The notes: generated by a model from the sequence alone, not told the origin. Positions 1 to 9,100 are shown, counted from the first letter of the stretch. The stretch is 64,000 nucleotides of DNA from Streptomyces rishiriensis (GCF_003112535.1 NZ_BEWA01000019.1:1-64000); one strand, 5' to 3'. A program made the numbers and translations.

Positions 1-9
1 TCTAACGTC

Positions 10-1239
10 GTGTTCATGACGACGAAGACTCCCCCGCAGCGGCTGCTCGCGCTCGCGCAGTTGAGCAACTCGGTCGGGGACGGCGCCTACTACACGACGT
101 CTGCCCTGTACTTCACCCAGGTGATCGGCCTAGCTCCCGCGCGCGTGGGGCTCGGGCTGACCCTCGGATGGGCGGTGGGCTCGCTGGCGGGAGTGCCGTT
201 GGGACGGCTGGCCGACCGGCGCGGGGCGCGGGGGACGGCGGTGCTGCTGGCGCTGGCGACCGCGCTCACGGTGGCGTCCTTCACCCTGGTGCGCGACTTC
301 GTGCCGTTCGTGCTCGTCGCGTGCGCGTACGCGGCCGCGCAGTCGGGGCTCGCGGCGGCCCGCCAGGCGCTGCTGGCCGGCCTCGCGCCCGCCGGAGAGC
401 GGACAGGGCTGCTGGCACGGCTCCAGGCGACCCTGAACGCGGGTCTGGCGGTCGGCGCGGGGCTCGGGGGGCTCGCGCTGCACGCCGGGACGCGGGAGGC
501 GTACCTCGCGGTGTTCGTCGTCGACGCGGTGAGCTTCCTGGTGTGCGCGCTGCTGCTCGCCGGACTGCCGCGGGTCGCTCCCGGGACGGTCCGGCCGGGC
601 GGGAGCGCCCTGGGAGTGCTGCGGGACCGGCCGTACGCGCTCGTGGCACTCCTCAACACCGTGCTGCTGCTGAGGATGCCGCTGCTCAGCCTGGTGCTGC
701 CGCTGTGGATCACCGAGCGGACCGGGGCCCCCGCCTGGCTGGTGTCCGCGCTCTTCGTGCTCAACACCGCAGCGGTGACGGTGTTTCAGGTACGGATGGC
801 GCGGGGGGTGAGCGGGCTGGAGAGCGCCACGCGCGCGGTGCGGCGCGCGGGATGGGTGATGTGCGCCGCGTGCGCGGTGTTCGCCCTGTCCGCCGGGGCC
901 TCGCCGTGGGTGGCGGCGGGCGTGCTGGTGCTGGGGTCGGTACTGCAGGCAGCGGCCGAGATGGGGCAGTCGGCGGGCTCGTGGCAGCTCTCCTTCGACC
1001 TCGCCCCGGCCGACCGTGTCGGCGAGTACCAGGGGCTGTTCGGCACCGGCGTCACGGTGGCCCGCACCCTCGGCCCCCTGGTCCTGACCTGGCTCCTGGT
1101 CGAGTGGGGCACTCCGGGCTGGCTGCTGCTGGGCGCGGCGATGGTGGCGGCGTCGTACGCGATGGGTCCGGCGGCGCGCCGGGCGGCCGCCGGCCGGACG
1201 ACGCCGGCACCGCGGCGACTGGCCCCGACGAGGGCCTGA
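10..1239 (+). CDS. MFS transporter
   Basis: A 409-residue polytopic membrane protein of the major facilitator superfamily, probably a drug or metabolite exporter in the cytoplasmic membrane. The first half has the conserved loop between helices 2 and 3 (GVPLGRLADRRG, about residues 60-71), the MFS motif A equivalent. Hydrophobic Ala/Leu/Val segments continue to about residue 390, consistent with 12 helices, followed by an Arg/Pro-rich cytosolic tail. The GTG at 10 is the first possible start; an ATG at 16 is equally likely, and the upstream region lies outside the window. The gene converges on the CitG-like gene. The substrate cannot be told from sequence. Confidence 0.85.
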   Translation: MFMTTKTPPQRLLALAQLSNSVGDGAYYTTSALYFTQVIGLAPARVGLGLTLGWAVGSLAGVPLGRLADRRGARGTAVLLALATALTVASFTLVRDFVPFVLVACAYAAAQSGLAAARQALLAGLAPAGERTGLLARLQATLNAGLAVGAGLGGLALHAGTREAYLAVFVVDAVSFLVCALLLAGLPRVAPGTVRPGGSALGVLRDRPYALVALLNTVLLLRMPLLSLVLPLWITERTGAPAWLVSALFVLNTAAVTVFQVRMARGVSGLESATRAVRRAGWVMCAACAVFALSAGASPWVAAGVLVLGSVLQAAAEMGQSAGSWQLSFDLAPADRVGEYQGLFGTGVTVARTLGPLVLTWLLVEWGTPGWLLLGAAMVAASYAMGPAARRAAAGRTTPAPRRLAPTRA

Positions 1240-1331
1240 CGCCCCGGCCACCGCACGGACCGCACCGTCCCGACGACCCGGACCACCACGCCGACCACGC
1301 CGACCGCACCGACCACACCGACCGCGCCGTC

Positions 1332-2213
1332 CTACGACCGTGTCGGCGTCCGCCTCACGCCCCCAGGATGAGTCAGGCCCGCAGGGTGAGGGCGGAGGCC
1401 GGCGGTCGGCAGGGAGTCGACGAACAGGGCGCCCGCGAGGAGGCCCGCACTGCCGCGCGGGCTCCACGCACGCGTGTGGAGGTCGGCGTCGAGACCGGTG
1501 AGGGCGGCGCGGCCCGCCGGGGTCGCCGTGCCGCCCGCTTCCAGGACGCCACGGGCGCCGGCCTGCACATGGCGCAGACCCGACGGGCCCGCGGTGTGCA
1601 GGAGTTCGGTGTCCTGGAGGGTGGACATGACCGTGAGCAGGGCGTCCAGGCGGGCTTCGGGCTCGTCCGCGCCGGCCGTGCGGGCCACGGCGAGGGCGTC
1701 CAGGGCCCGCCGTACGTGCGGGAAACCGGCGCGCGCCTCTCCCCGGGCGCCGGCCGCGCCGTACTTGGCCGAGACCGTCGCGCCCCGTGAGGGTCTGCGG
1801 GGGGCCGCCCGGTCGGGATGCGCGGCGATCCGCTTGGCGGTCGCGGCGACCTCCGCGCCCCGCGCGTGGGGGGCGAGGGCGGCCGCCGCGACCAGCAGGC
1901 CGAGCGTCCACAGAGCGCCCCGGTGCCCACCGCCGGCGAGGCCCACCGAGTGTTCGGCGCACCGCCCGATCGCGCCCAGCTCCGCCCGCAGCCGGGGCGT
2001 GGGCTCGCCGGTGCGGCGGGCGGCCGCGGCCATCGCCGCGAGTCCGGGTGCGAGCGCCCTGGCCGACCAGAGGAGTCCGCGATGGTCCCGGCCGGTGACC
2101 CGGGCGGCCAGGTCACGCGGGTCGGGCAGGCCCGGCTTGGGGGCCAGGGCGAGCTGGCCGGTCAGCGCGGCCACCGCGGCCTGCGCGAGCTGCTCGTCCG
2201 CACAACTGGGCAC
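1332..2213 (-). CDS. CitG/MdcB-like triphosphoribosyl-dephospho-CoA synthase
   Basis: About 293 residues, matching the CitG family, which makes 2'-(5''-triphosphoribosyl)-3'-dephospho-CoA, the precursor of the prosthetic group of citrate lyase and malonate decarboxylase. Family signatures visible are KPGLPDPRD near residue 27, GGGHRGALWTLGLL near 95, KYGAAGARGEARAGFP near 150, STLQDTELLHTAG near 195 and SPRGSAGLLAGALF near 255. It starts with GTG only 9 bases after the stop of the upstream dioxygenase gene on the same strand, so the two are probably co-transcribed. No citrate lyase or malonate decarboxylase subunit is in the window, so its client enzyme is unknown and it may act elsewhere or on a different substrate. 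Confidence 0.8.
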   Translation of the reverse strand: MPSCADEQLAQAAVAALTGQLALAPKPGLPDPRDLAARVTGRDHRGLLWSARALAPGLAAMAAAARRTGEPTPRLRAELGAIGRCAEHSVGLAGGGHRGALWTLGLLVAAAALAPHARGAEVAATAKRIAAHPDRAAPRRPSRGATVSAKYGAAGARGEARAGFPHVRRALDALAVARTAGADEPEARLDALLTVMSTLQDTELLHTAGPSGLRHVQAGARGVLEAGGTATPAGRAALTGLDADLHTRAWSPRGSAGLLAGALFVDSLPTAGLRPHPAGLTHPGGVRRTPTRS

Positions 2214-2222
2214 GGCCCGGCC

Positions 2223-3185
2223 CTACGAGGAGGGGGACGCGGAGGGGGTGGCGGAGGCGGGGGCCGTCGGGGCGTCGCTCGGCGGGGCGCCCGTCGGAGC
2301 GCCGCCGGGGGAGCCGCTGGGCGGTGTGCCGCCGCCACCGCCGCTGCCGGCGCCGGTGTTCTCGGCGGCGGGGTCGACGCCCAGGGTGAGGGAGCCCTTG
2401 TAGCCCTTGGAGGGGTCCGCCTTGTGCACGGCCGTCAGCGTCAGCAGGCCGCTGGACGCGCCGCCGCCGTCGTAGACCATGTCGTCGTCGAGGCGGGTGT
2501 AGCTGCCGGAGTGCCTGGCGTACGGCTCCAGGGTGAAGATCTCCTCGGCGATGTCGTCGGGGAAGAACAGCTGGCCGGTGTGGTTGACCTTGCCGCCCTC
2601 GTAGGTGCCGTCCTCCTTCTGGCCTCCGGTGTGCACCTTGAGGTGGATGTGGCAGGTGCGGGGCGTGTACCAGCCGGGGAAGATCGTCTCGAACTTGACG
2701 ACCCCGTTGGCGTTCGCGATCTGGTAGCCGCGCAGGTAGGTGTCGTCGTCGGCGCTGGAGCCGTCCTCGCTCTCCGCGGGAGCCGAGCCGCCCGGGTTGG
2801 CGGTGGTGTAGCCGGAGTAGTAGCCCCAGGCGTCGCAGTGCCAGATCTCGACGGCGGCGCCCTTGACCGGGGTGCAGCCGTCGGTGGCGTCGACGACGGT
2901 GAGACGCAGCGTCAGCGGCACTCCGCTCTTGCCCTCGGTGATGTCCTTGCGCACCAAGGCGCCGTCGAGGTAGTAGGGCCCCTCCGTGACGCTCGTCATG
3001 AGCGTCATGCACGCGCCGCCGGTGGAGGCGGCGGACGCCGACGCGGTAGCCGTGGCCCCCGTCTCCGTGTCGGCGAAGGCCGACTGGTAGCCGGCGACGG
3101 CGAGTCCGCCGGCCGCGAGCGTGCCCCCGGTCACCGTCAGTGCGCGACGCCGGGTGAGGGTGGTGTCCTTGTGGTTTCCCGTCAT
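2223..3185 (-). CDS. Tat-exported intradiol ring-cleavage dioxygenase-like protein
   Basis: 320 residues. The start is placed at the ATG at 3185 because it puts a twin-arginine signal (TLTRRRALTVTGG, about residues 8-20) at the N-terminus; a longer in-frame reading begins at 3215. A protocatechuate 3,4-dioxygenase-like beta-sandwich follows. The family's non-haem iron ligands (Tyr, Tyr, His, His) can be matched to GPYYLDG, the Tyr-rich GYYSGYTTA and FPGWYTPRTCHIHLKVH. The last 50 residues are Gly/Ser/Pro/Ala-rich and low in complexity, like a cell-wall-spanning tail. It is thus predicted to be an extracytoplasmic iron enzyme acting on catechol-like aromatics. The exported family is common in Streptomyces but its physiological substrate is not evident. 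Confidence 0.85.
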   Translation of the reverse strand: MTGNHKDTTLTRRRALTVTGGTLAAGGLAVAGYQSAFADTETGATATASASAASTGGACMTLMTSVTEGPYYLDGALVRKDITEGKSGVPLTLRLTVVDATDGCTPVKGAAVEIWHCDAWGYYSGYTTANPGGSAPAESEDGSSADDDTYLRGYQIANANGVVKFETIFPGWYTPRTCHIHLKVHTGGQKEDGTYEGGKVNHTGQLFFPDDIAEEIFTLEPYARHSGSYTRLDDDMVYDGGGASSGLLTLTAVHKADPSKGYKGSLTLGVDPAAENTGAGSGGGGGTPPSGSPGGAPTGAPPSDAPTAPASATPSASPSS

Positions 3186-3296
3186 GCCCGGGAACTTAGG
3201 AGCGCCGCCCATCACCCGGCTGGAAGAAAGCTGAGAGGGGCCTGTGAGTGCCGGGAAATCCGACGTCCGTTGCCGGGCACCAGCCCTGACGGATGG

Positions 3297-3752
3297 TCAT
3301 ACGGCCATCAACGGGGCGTCCTTGCGCCACTTGAGGATCTTGTCGAAGCTCACCACGGCTCCGGCGCGCCCCGGTTTGTTGCCGATGTGGACGTGGTCGG
3401 CGAGCTCCTGGATGAGGAAGAGGCCCCGGCCGTGCTCGGCGTCGGCGCTCATGCGCACCGGTGCGGGCGCGGGACGTTCCGCGGTGAACCCGGGGCCCGA
3501 GTCGTCGACCTCGATCCGGCACTTCTCGCCGTCGAGGTAGGCGGTGACGCGGTACGCCTCCGAACAGCCGCCGCGCGCGGTGTCGCCGCCGTGCTCGACG
3601 GCGTTGGCGCAGGCCTCGCTCAGGGCCACGGAGAGGTCGTAACAGACATCGGGATCGACGCCTGCCGTCTCCATGGTGCCGAGCAGCAGGCGGCGGGCGA
3701 GCGGCACGCTCGCAGCGTCGCGCCGCAGATGGAGTGACCACCAGATGCTCAT
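3297..3752 (-). CDS. RsbW-like ATP-binding regulatory protein
   Basis: 151 residues of the HATPase_c_2 (anti-sigma kinase-like) family that is very numerous in Streptomyces. The N box is visible as LSVALSEACANAVEHGGD (about residues 42-59), and the G1 and G2 motifs as EVDDSGPGF and EHGRGLFLIQELAD. The ATG at 3752 was chosen because GGAG lies about 8 bases upstream; the frame stays open to 3911 without a better ribosome-binding site. Such proteins bind ATP and usually bind or phosphorylate an anti-anti-sigma partner. No sigma or anti-anti-sigma factor gene lies next to it, so its partner is unknown. Confidence 0.85.
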   Translation of the reverse strand: MSIWWSLHLRRDAASVPLARRLLLGTMETAGVDPDVCYDLSVALSEACANAVEHGGDTARGGCSEAYRVTAYLDGEKCRIEVDDSGPGFTAERPAPAPVRMSADAEHGRGLFLIQELADHVHIGNKPGRAGAVVSFDKILKWRKDAPLMAV

Positions 3753-3993
3753 GCTCCAGCCTCCTGGCTGCGGCTCGACATACCGATACGTATTGCCGCA
3801 CCGAGCCGTATGTAAGCGCGATTTCCCCGTGATGCCGCCCATATGGGGGATGCACGTAGACCTGGAATCGGTGTATGCGCGACTTGCCTGCATCAGTCGT
3901 ACCAGGCACACCAGAAAGTGATCTTTCGCATCGTGGAGACCTTATGGACCTGCCGTACGGGCGCGGTAAGGCCAGTGCGATGATGAGCCCGCC

Positions 3994-4863
3994 ATGACTG
4001 CCCCCCACAGCGAACGCTCCGGTCGCGATCTACGGCTGCTGCGGGCCGCGGTGTTCGCCGCGGTCTGCGTCGTGCTGGCCGCCGCCGGGCACTCGACGGC
4101 CTCCTGCGCCGTCGTCCCGCTGTGGACGCTGGGCGCGGGGTTCCTGGGCGTCCTCGCGGTGGTGACGCCGCTCGCCGGGCGCGAGCGCTCGCTGCCCGGC
4201 ATCGCGGCCCTGCTCGCGGTCGGACAGGGCGCGCTGCACACCCTCTTCGGCCTCGGCCAGCACACCGTCTCCGCGTCCGCCGCGCTCTCCGCCGACGCCT
4301 CGGCCCGGCTGTCCGGGACGGACGCCGCGCTCGTCGCCCGGGCGGCCCGGCTGGTGTGCGGGGCCACGGCGGCCGCGCTCAGCCCGGCCGAGGCCCAGAG
4401 GATCCTGGTGAACGCGCGGCTCTACCCCGACGGGGCCGGCAGCGGCGGCACCACGACGGCCATGAGCGGCATGACCGGGATGGGCGCGATGCGCCATCCC
4501 GCGGACGTCCTGTCCACGGCCGGCTCGCCGATCTCGCTGCTGCCCTCGCTGCCGATGCTGCTGGGCCACGTCCTGGCGGCCGTGGCCGCAGGCTGGGTGC
4601 TGCGACGCGGCGACACGGCCCTGCTGAGGCTGCTCGCCCTGTCGGCCCACGGAGTCGCCGAGGGGGCGCTCGTGCGGTCCCTGCGCGGGGCGCTCGCGCT
4701 GGTGCGCGCCCTGCTCGCGGGACTCCCGGCCGCGCCCGGAGCGGGACCGTGCGTCCCGTGCGGCGCGCTGCTCGCTCCGGCCGCTCCCCGCATCACGGCA
4801 CTCCAGCACTCGGTGATCAGGCGAGGCCCGCCGCACACGTGCGCTCTCGTCCTCGCTGCCTGA
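3994..4863 (+). CDS. Membrane protein with Met/His-rich loop, copper-cluster associated
   Basis: 289 residues, not recognised as a named family. Hydrophobic segments occur near residues 15-35, 45-65, 70-85, 185-205 and 210-240, suggesting four or five membrane helices. A loop near residues 150-165 is unusually rich in Met and His (AMSGMTGMGAMRHP), which is typical of extracytoplasmic Cu(I) ligands. The C-terminal stretch contains a CVPCG pair. The gene lies directly upstream of ycnI, sco and copC-copD homologues on the same strand, 127 bases before ycnI. I infer a role in copper handling; this rests on context and the Met motif only. Confidence 0.75.
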   Translation: MTAPHSERSGRDLRLLRAAVFAAVCVVLAAAGHSTASCAVVPLWTLGAGFLGVLAVVTPLAGRERSLPGIAALLAVGQGALHTLFGLGQHTVSASAALSADASARLSGTDAALVARAARLVCGATAAALSPAEAQRILVNARLYPDGAGSGGTTTAMSGMTGMGAMRHPADVLSTAGSPISLLPSLPMLLGHVLAAVAAGWVLRRGDTALLRLLALSAHGVAEGALVRSLRGALALVRALLAGLPAAPGAGPCVPCGALLAPAAPRITALQHSVIRRGPPHTCALVLAA

Positions 4864-4990
4864 CGCGACACGACCAGCACTCCACCACGACCGGGGAGAG
4901 CGGCCGCCGTCGTGCGGCACGCGCGCGTGCGCACACCCGTGCACACGCCTCCTCAGCCACAGACTCACTCAGAGTGGAGTGCTCCCTGTC

Positions 4991-5752
4991 ATGAAGGCCT
5001 CTCGTATCGCCGCCCGTGCCGCCGCCGCCGCTGCCGTCGCCGCAGCCGGCGTCCTCGCCCTGTCCGCGCCCGCCCTCGCCCACGTCAGCGTCGCCGCCGA
5101 GGGCGCCGCGGCCAAGGGCGGTTACGCGGTCGTCGACTTCAAGGTCCCCAACGAGCGGGACGACGCCTCGACCGCCAAGCTCGAGGTCGCCTTCCCGGCC
5201 GACCACCCGCTGTCCTCCGCGCTGCCGGAGCCGATCCAGGGCTGGAAGATCGACGTCACCAAGGCCAAGCTCGCCAAGCCCGTCGAGGTGCACGGCAAGC
5301 AGATCTCCGAGGCGGTCTCCAAGATCACCTGGACCGCCACCGGCGAGGGCGTCAAGCCCGGCTTCTTCCAGAAGTTCCCGGTGTCGGTCGGCGCGCTGCC
5401 CGAGGACGCCGACGAACTGGTCTTCAAGGCGATCCAGACGTACTCCGACAAGGAGGTCGTGCGCTGGATCGAGGTCCAGGCGGACGGCGCCGAGGAGCCC
5501 GAGAACCCGGCCCCCGTGCTCGCCCTGACCGCCGCGGCCAAGGACGGCCACCACGGCGCCGCCGCCGAGGACGCCTCCGACAGGTCCGACGACGCCAAGG
5601 CGACCGCCACCACGGCCGAGGCGGCGTCCGGCTCCGACGGCAGCGACACCACCGCCCGGGTCCTCGGCGTGGTCGGCATCGTCGTCGGCGCCGCCGGCGT
5701 CGCGTACGGCGTACTCGCCGGCCGCCGCCGCACCGCCGCCACCGAGGCCTGA
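4991..5752 (+). CDS. YcnI-family (DUF1775) copper-binding protein
   Basis: 253 residues. A signal peptide runs to about residue 31 (cleavage after APALA), leaving His as the first mature residue (HVSV). In YcnI proteins this N-terminal His takes part in copper coordination, with a nearby conserved Trp that can be seen here as GWKIDV. The DUF1775 domain covers about residues 32-175, followed by an Ala/Asp/Thr-rich linker and a C-terminal membrane helix (near 222-245) ending in Arg residues, so the domain is displayed outside the cell. The ATG at 4991 is preferred over an in-frame GTG at 4979. It is the second gene of the copper-trafficking cluster. Confidence 0.9.
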   Translation: MKASRIAARAAAAAAVAAAGVLALSAPALAHVSVAAEGAAAKGGYAVVDFKVPNERDDASTAKLEVAFPADHPLSSALPEPIQGWKIDVTKAKLAKPVEVHGKQISEAVSKITWTATGEGVKPGFFQKFPVSVGALPEDADELVFKAIQTYSDKEVVRWIEVQADGAEEPENPAPVLALTAAAKDGHHGAAAEDASDRSDDAKATATTAEAASGSDGSDTTARVLGVVGIVVGAAGVAYGVLAGRRRTAATEA

Positions 5753-5898
5753 CCCCCGCCCGCGTCGGACGGCCGCCGCCGCCCGACGTCGGCTCCCGAC
5801 GGTGCGCACCGGGGCGCACGGCCACCCGTACACCCCTTCCGTACACCCGCTCCGGGCCCCGGGGCGCACCGGATTCCACACATCTGGGACATTTCTCT

Positions 5899-6549
5899 AT
5901 GCTTAAGAAGACGTTCGCCGCGGCCGCGCTGCTCGCGGCCGCCACCCTCACCCTCTCCGCCTGCGGCAGCAGCAGCGACAGCGGCAGTTCCGTGGCCTCC
6001 GTCTCCCAGGAGGCCGGGCAGCGGCCCGTCACCGTGCTCGACCAGCCCTTCACCAAGCCCGCCCTGGTGCTCACCGACACCCAGGGCAAGCCGTACGACC
6101 TCCGCAAGGAGACGGACGGCCGGCCGACGCTGATCTACTTCGGCTACACCAACTGCCCGGACGTCTGCCCGCTGACGATGAACAACATCGCCGTCGCCAA
6201 GAAGCAGCTGCCCAAGGCCGAACAGGACGCGTTGCGCGTCGTGTTCGTCACCACCGACCCGGACCGCGACACCCCGGCGGCGCTCGGCACGTGGCTCAAG
6301 GGCATCGACCCCCAGGTCGTCGGACTGACCGGGAAGTTCGCCACCATCCAGGCCGCCGCCTACCGCCTCGGCATCTCCGTGGAGGCGCCGCACAAGGACA
6401 AGAACGGCAAGATCGTCTCCACCCACGGCACCCAGGTCGTCGCCTTCTCCCCGAAGACGAACGCGGGCTACCTGCTGTACGGCGAGGACGCCACGGTCGA
6501 CGACTACACCAAGGACCTTCCCAAGATCGTCAAGGGGGAGAACCCGTGA
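5899..6549 (+). CDS. Sco-type copper chaperone lipoprotein (SCO1/SenC)
   Basis: 216 residues. A lipoprotein signal with lipobox LSAC ends near residue 22, followed by a Ser-rich spacer and a thioredoxin-like SCO1/SenC domain. The copper site is complete: the CxxxC motif in GYTNCPDVCPLTMN and the distant His in STHGTQVVAF. Sco proteins load the CuA or other copper sites of extracytoplasmic enzymes, chiefly cytochrome c oxidase. The reading frame is open far upstream, but the ATG at 5899 is the only start that gives a signal peptide. The stop overlaps the GTG of the next gene by four bases, so Sco and PCuAC are translationally coupled. Confidence 0.95.
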   Translation: MLKKTFAAAALLAAATLTLSACGSSSDSGSSVASVSQEAGQRPVTVLDQPFTKPALVLTDTQGKPYDLRKETDGRPTLIYFGYTNCPDVCPLTMNNIAVAKKQLPKAEQDALRVVFVTTDPDRDTPAALGTWLKGIDPQVVGLTGKFATIQAAAYRLGISVEAPHKDKNGKIVSTHGTQVVAFSPKTNAGYLLYGEDATVDDYTKDLPKIVKGENP

Positions 6550-7016
6550 GGCCGACACGGTCCGCGCGGCTTCTCGCCGCGCCCGCGGCCGTGGTCACGG
6601 GCGCGCTGCTGCTGGCGGGCTGCGGGTCGGACGCGGACGGCACGGCGGACCTGTCCGTCCAGGCCGCCTACATCCCGCAACCCGTCTCCACCACCATGGC
6701 CGCCGGTTTCCTCACCATCGTCAACAAGGGCGACGCCAAGGACGAGCTGACCTCCGTCACCAGCTCGACCGCGGGCCAGGTGACCCTGCACAGGACCGTC
6801 GGGTCGTCGATGGAGCAGGTCAGCTCCCTCGACGTGCCCGCACACGGTCAACTCGTGTTCAAGACCGGCGGGAACCACCTGATGTTCGAGATGCTGAAGA
6901 GCAAGCCGGTACAGGGCGAGACCGTGACCGTCCAACTGCACTTCGCTGACTCCGACCCCCTCAAGGTCGAGATGCCGGTGAAGTCCGCCACGTACATCCC
7001 CAAGACCGGCCACTGA
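6546..7016 (+). CDS. PCuAC (DUF461) copper chaperone lipoprotein
   Basis: 156 residues starting at GTG within a GTGA overlap with sco. The lipobox LLAGC is near residue 25. The PCuAC Cu(I) site, two Met and two His spread over the beta-barrel, can be matched to VTLHRTV, the Met in SSMEQV, and the His and Met of GGNHLMFEML. PCuAC proteins pass Cu(I) to Sco or directly to cytochrome c oxidase subunit II, and the coupling to sco supports that partnership. The following copC-copD gene begins 13 bases after the stop, and the whole group from ycnI to dtpA lies on one strand. Confidence 0.92.
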   Translation: MRPTRSARLLAAPAAVVTGALLLAGCGSDADGTADLSVQAAYIPQPVSTTMAAGFLTIVNKGDAKDELTSVTSSTAGQVTLHRTVGSSMEQVSSLDVPAHGQLVFKTGGNHLMFEMLKSKPVQGETVTVQLHFADSDPLKVEMPVKSATYIPKTGH

Positions 7017-7029
7017 GGGAGGGACCACC

Positions 7030-9093
7030 TTGACGCAGACCATCGCCCCCCGCGTCCGGATGCTCGTGCTGCTGTTCCTGGCGGTCGCCGGCGCGCTCCT
7101 GGCCGGCGCGGGACCCGCATCCGCGCACGCCGCGCTGACCGGCAGCGACCCCGCGCAGGGGGTGGTGGTCGACAAGGCGCCCACACAGGTGTCGCTGACC
7201 TTCTCCGAGACCGTCTCCATGAACGACGACTCCGTGCGCGTCCTGGATCCCCAGGGCGCCCGGGTAGACGCCGGCAAACCGTCCGAGGTCGGCGGCGCCA
7301 CCTACGCCGTCCAGCTGCGCTCGGGGCTGCCCGACGGCACGTACACCGTGACCTACCAGGTCGTCTCCGCCGACAGCCACCCCGTCGCCGGCGCCTACAC
7401 CTTCTCCATCGGCGCCCCCTCCAAGACCACCGTGTCGGTGTCCGACCAGGTGGCCGGCGGCGGAATCGTCGGCTGGCTGTACGGCTTCGGTCGCTACGCG
7501 TCGTACGCCGGGTTCATCGTGATGGTCGGCGGGGCCGTCTTCGTGCTGGCCTGCTGGCCGCGCGGCACCGGGGTGCGCGCCATGCAGCGGCTCGTCCTCT
7601 CCGGCTGGCTCGCGATGACCGCCGCCACCCTGTTCCTGCTGCTCCTGCGCGGCTCCTACGCCGGCTCGGGAAAGCTCGGGGACGTCTTCGACCTCGACCT
7701 CCTCGGACAGGTCCTGCAGACCAAGACCGGTGCGGCCCTCGTCTCGCGGCTGCTGCTGCTCGCCGCGGCCGCGCTGTTCATCGCCGTGCTCTTCGGGGCC
7801 TACGACAAGCGGGAGGACGAGGAGAAGCGTGACCTGACCTTCGGGCTCGCGATCGGCGGAACCGTCGTGTCCGCCGGGCTCGCGGCGAGCTGGGCCATGG
7901 CCGAACACGCCTCGACCGGGTTGCAGCCGGGCATCGCGATGCCCGTCGACGTGCTCCACCTGCTGGCCGTCGCCACCTGGCTCGGCGGACTCGCCGCCCT
8001 CCTCGTCGCGCTGTACCGGGCGCCAGCCGACCGGCCCGTCGAGGGCGCCGCCGTCGGCCGGTTCTCCCAGGTCGCCTTCGGTAGCGTCCTCGCCCTGGTC
8101 GCCACCGGCGTCTACCAGTCCTGGCGCCAGCTCGGCTCCTGGTCCGCCTTCACCGACACCCGCTACGGACAGCTGCTCCTGGTCAAGATCGGTCTCGTCG
8201 CGCTGCTCGTGGGCATCGCCTGGATCTCACGACGATGGACCTCGCGACTGGCGGACACGACGACCGGGACCACGACCGGGACGACGACCGCGTCGGCGAC
8301 GGCGTCGGCGGCCTCGACAGCTGACGCGGCCGCCGCACGGACGTCCGCGGCCGGGAAGCCCGTCGTCACGGCCGGCAAGCGCTCGGGTGACGCGGCCACG
8401 GCCGCGGGCGCCGGCGAGAGCGGTACCGGGGACGGCAAGGGCGGCTCCCGGGGCGCCAAGGCTGCCGTGGGAGCCAAGGGTGCCAAGGCCGTCTCGGGAC
8501 GTGACGAGCGGGCCGTGCAGCTCGCCCGGCAACGGGCCGCCGTCGACTCCACACGCGAGAAGAGGCTGCGGGACTCCGACGCGGACCGCTTCGGTCTGCG
8601 GCGCTCGGTGCTCGCGGAGGCCGGAGTCGCCGTCGTGCTGCTCGCCGTCACCACCGTCCTGACGTCGACCGAGCCCGGCCGTACGGAGCAGGACGCCGCC
8701 AGGGCCACCGGTTCCTCGTCGTCCGCCTCGTCCTCGTCGGACTCCACCTCCGGCGCGCTGACGCTGGACATGTCCTTCGACACCGGCGGCACCGACGGCA
8801 AGGGCGTGGTCAGCGTCGACCTCGACCCCGCGCGCGCCGGCGCCAACGAGATGCACGTCTACGTGACCCGGCCCAACGGCCGCGCCTTCGACGTGCCCGA
8901 GGTCAAGGTCGCCTTCACCCTCGAAGCCAAGGACATCGGGCCGCTGCCCGTCTCCCCCGACCACATCACCACCGGCCACTGGGCGGCGAGCGCGGTGCAG
9001 ATCCCCATGGCCGGCGAGTGGAAGATCGCCGTGACCGTGCGCACCTCCGACATCGACCAGGTGACCGTGTCCAAGAACGCTCAGATCGGCTGA
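7030..9093 (+). CDS. CopC-CopD-YtkA-like fused copper transport protein
   Basis: 687 residues. Order: signal peptide (1-34); CopC domain starting with the mature His of AHAALTGSDPA, with a second typical motif DSHPVAGAYTF near residue 115-125; CopD membrane domain with about eight helices (145-405); a region of roughly 140 residues rich in Thr, Ala, Gly, Ser and Lys (410-545); one more membrane helix (near 535-555); and a beta-sandwich like FixH/YtkA (about 575-687). TTG at 7030 is the chosen start because GAGGGAGGG lies just upstream; an ATG ten codons later is possible. CopC binds Cu(II) at its N-terminal His and CopD imports copper across the membrane. Confidence 0.9.
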   Translation: MTQTIAPRVRMLVLLFLAVAGALLAGAGPASAHAALTGSDPAQGVVVDKAPTQVSLTFSETVSMNDDSVRVLDPQGARVDAGKPSEVGGATYAVQLRSGLPDGTYTVTYQVVSADSHPVAGAYTFSIGAPSKTTVSVSDQVAGGGIVGWLYGFGRYASYAGFIVMVGGAVFVLACWPRGTGVRAMQRLVLSGWLAMTAATLFLLLLRGSYAGSGKLGDVFDLDLLGQVLQTKTGAALVSRLLLLAAAALFIAVLFGAYDKREDEEKRDLTFGLAIGGTVVSAGLAASWAMAEHASTGLQPGIAMPVDVLHLLAVATWLGGLAALLVALYRAPADRPVEGAAVGRFSQVAFGSVLALVATGVYQSWRQLGSWSAFTDTRYGQLLLVKIGLVALLVGIAWISRRWTSRLADTTTGTTTGTTTASATASAASTADAAAARTSAAGKPVVTAGKRSGDAATAAGAGESGTGDGKGGSRGAKAAVGAKGAKAVSGRDERAVQLARQRAAVDSTREKRLRDSDADRFGLRRSVLAEAGVAVVLLAVTTVLTSTEPGRTEQDAARATGSSSSASSSSDSTSGALTLDMSFDTGGTDGKGVVSVDLDPARAGANEMHVYVTRPNGRAFDVPEVKVAFTLEAKDIGPLPVSPDHITTGHWAASAVQIPMAGEWKIAVTVRTSDIDQVTVSKNAQIG

Positions 9094-9100
9094 CCGCACC

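Noticed and set aside
130..1962. Open frame of 610 codons on the minus strand at the left end
   Set aside because: It crosses the MFS gene antisense and the CitG-like gene in another frame, and its composition is Arg/Gly/Pro noise.
4864..4990. CsoR-type copper operator upstream of ycnI
   Set aside because: I looked for the ATACCC-GGGTAT type inverted repeat in this gap and in 5753-5898 and found none.
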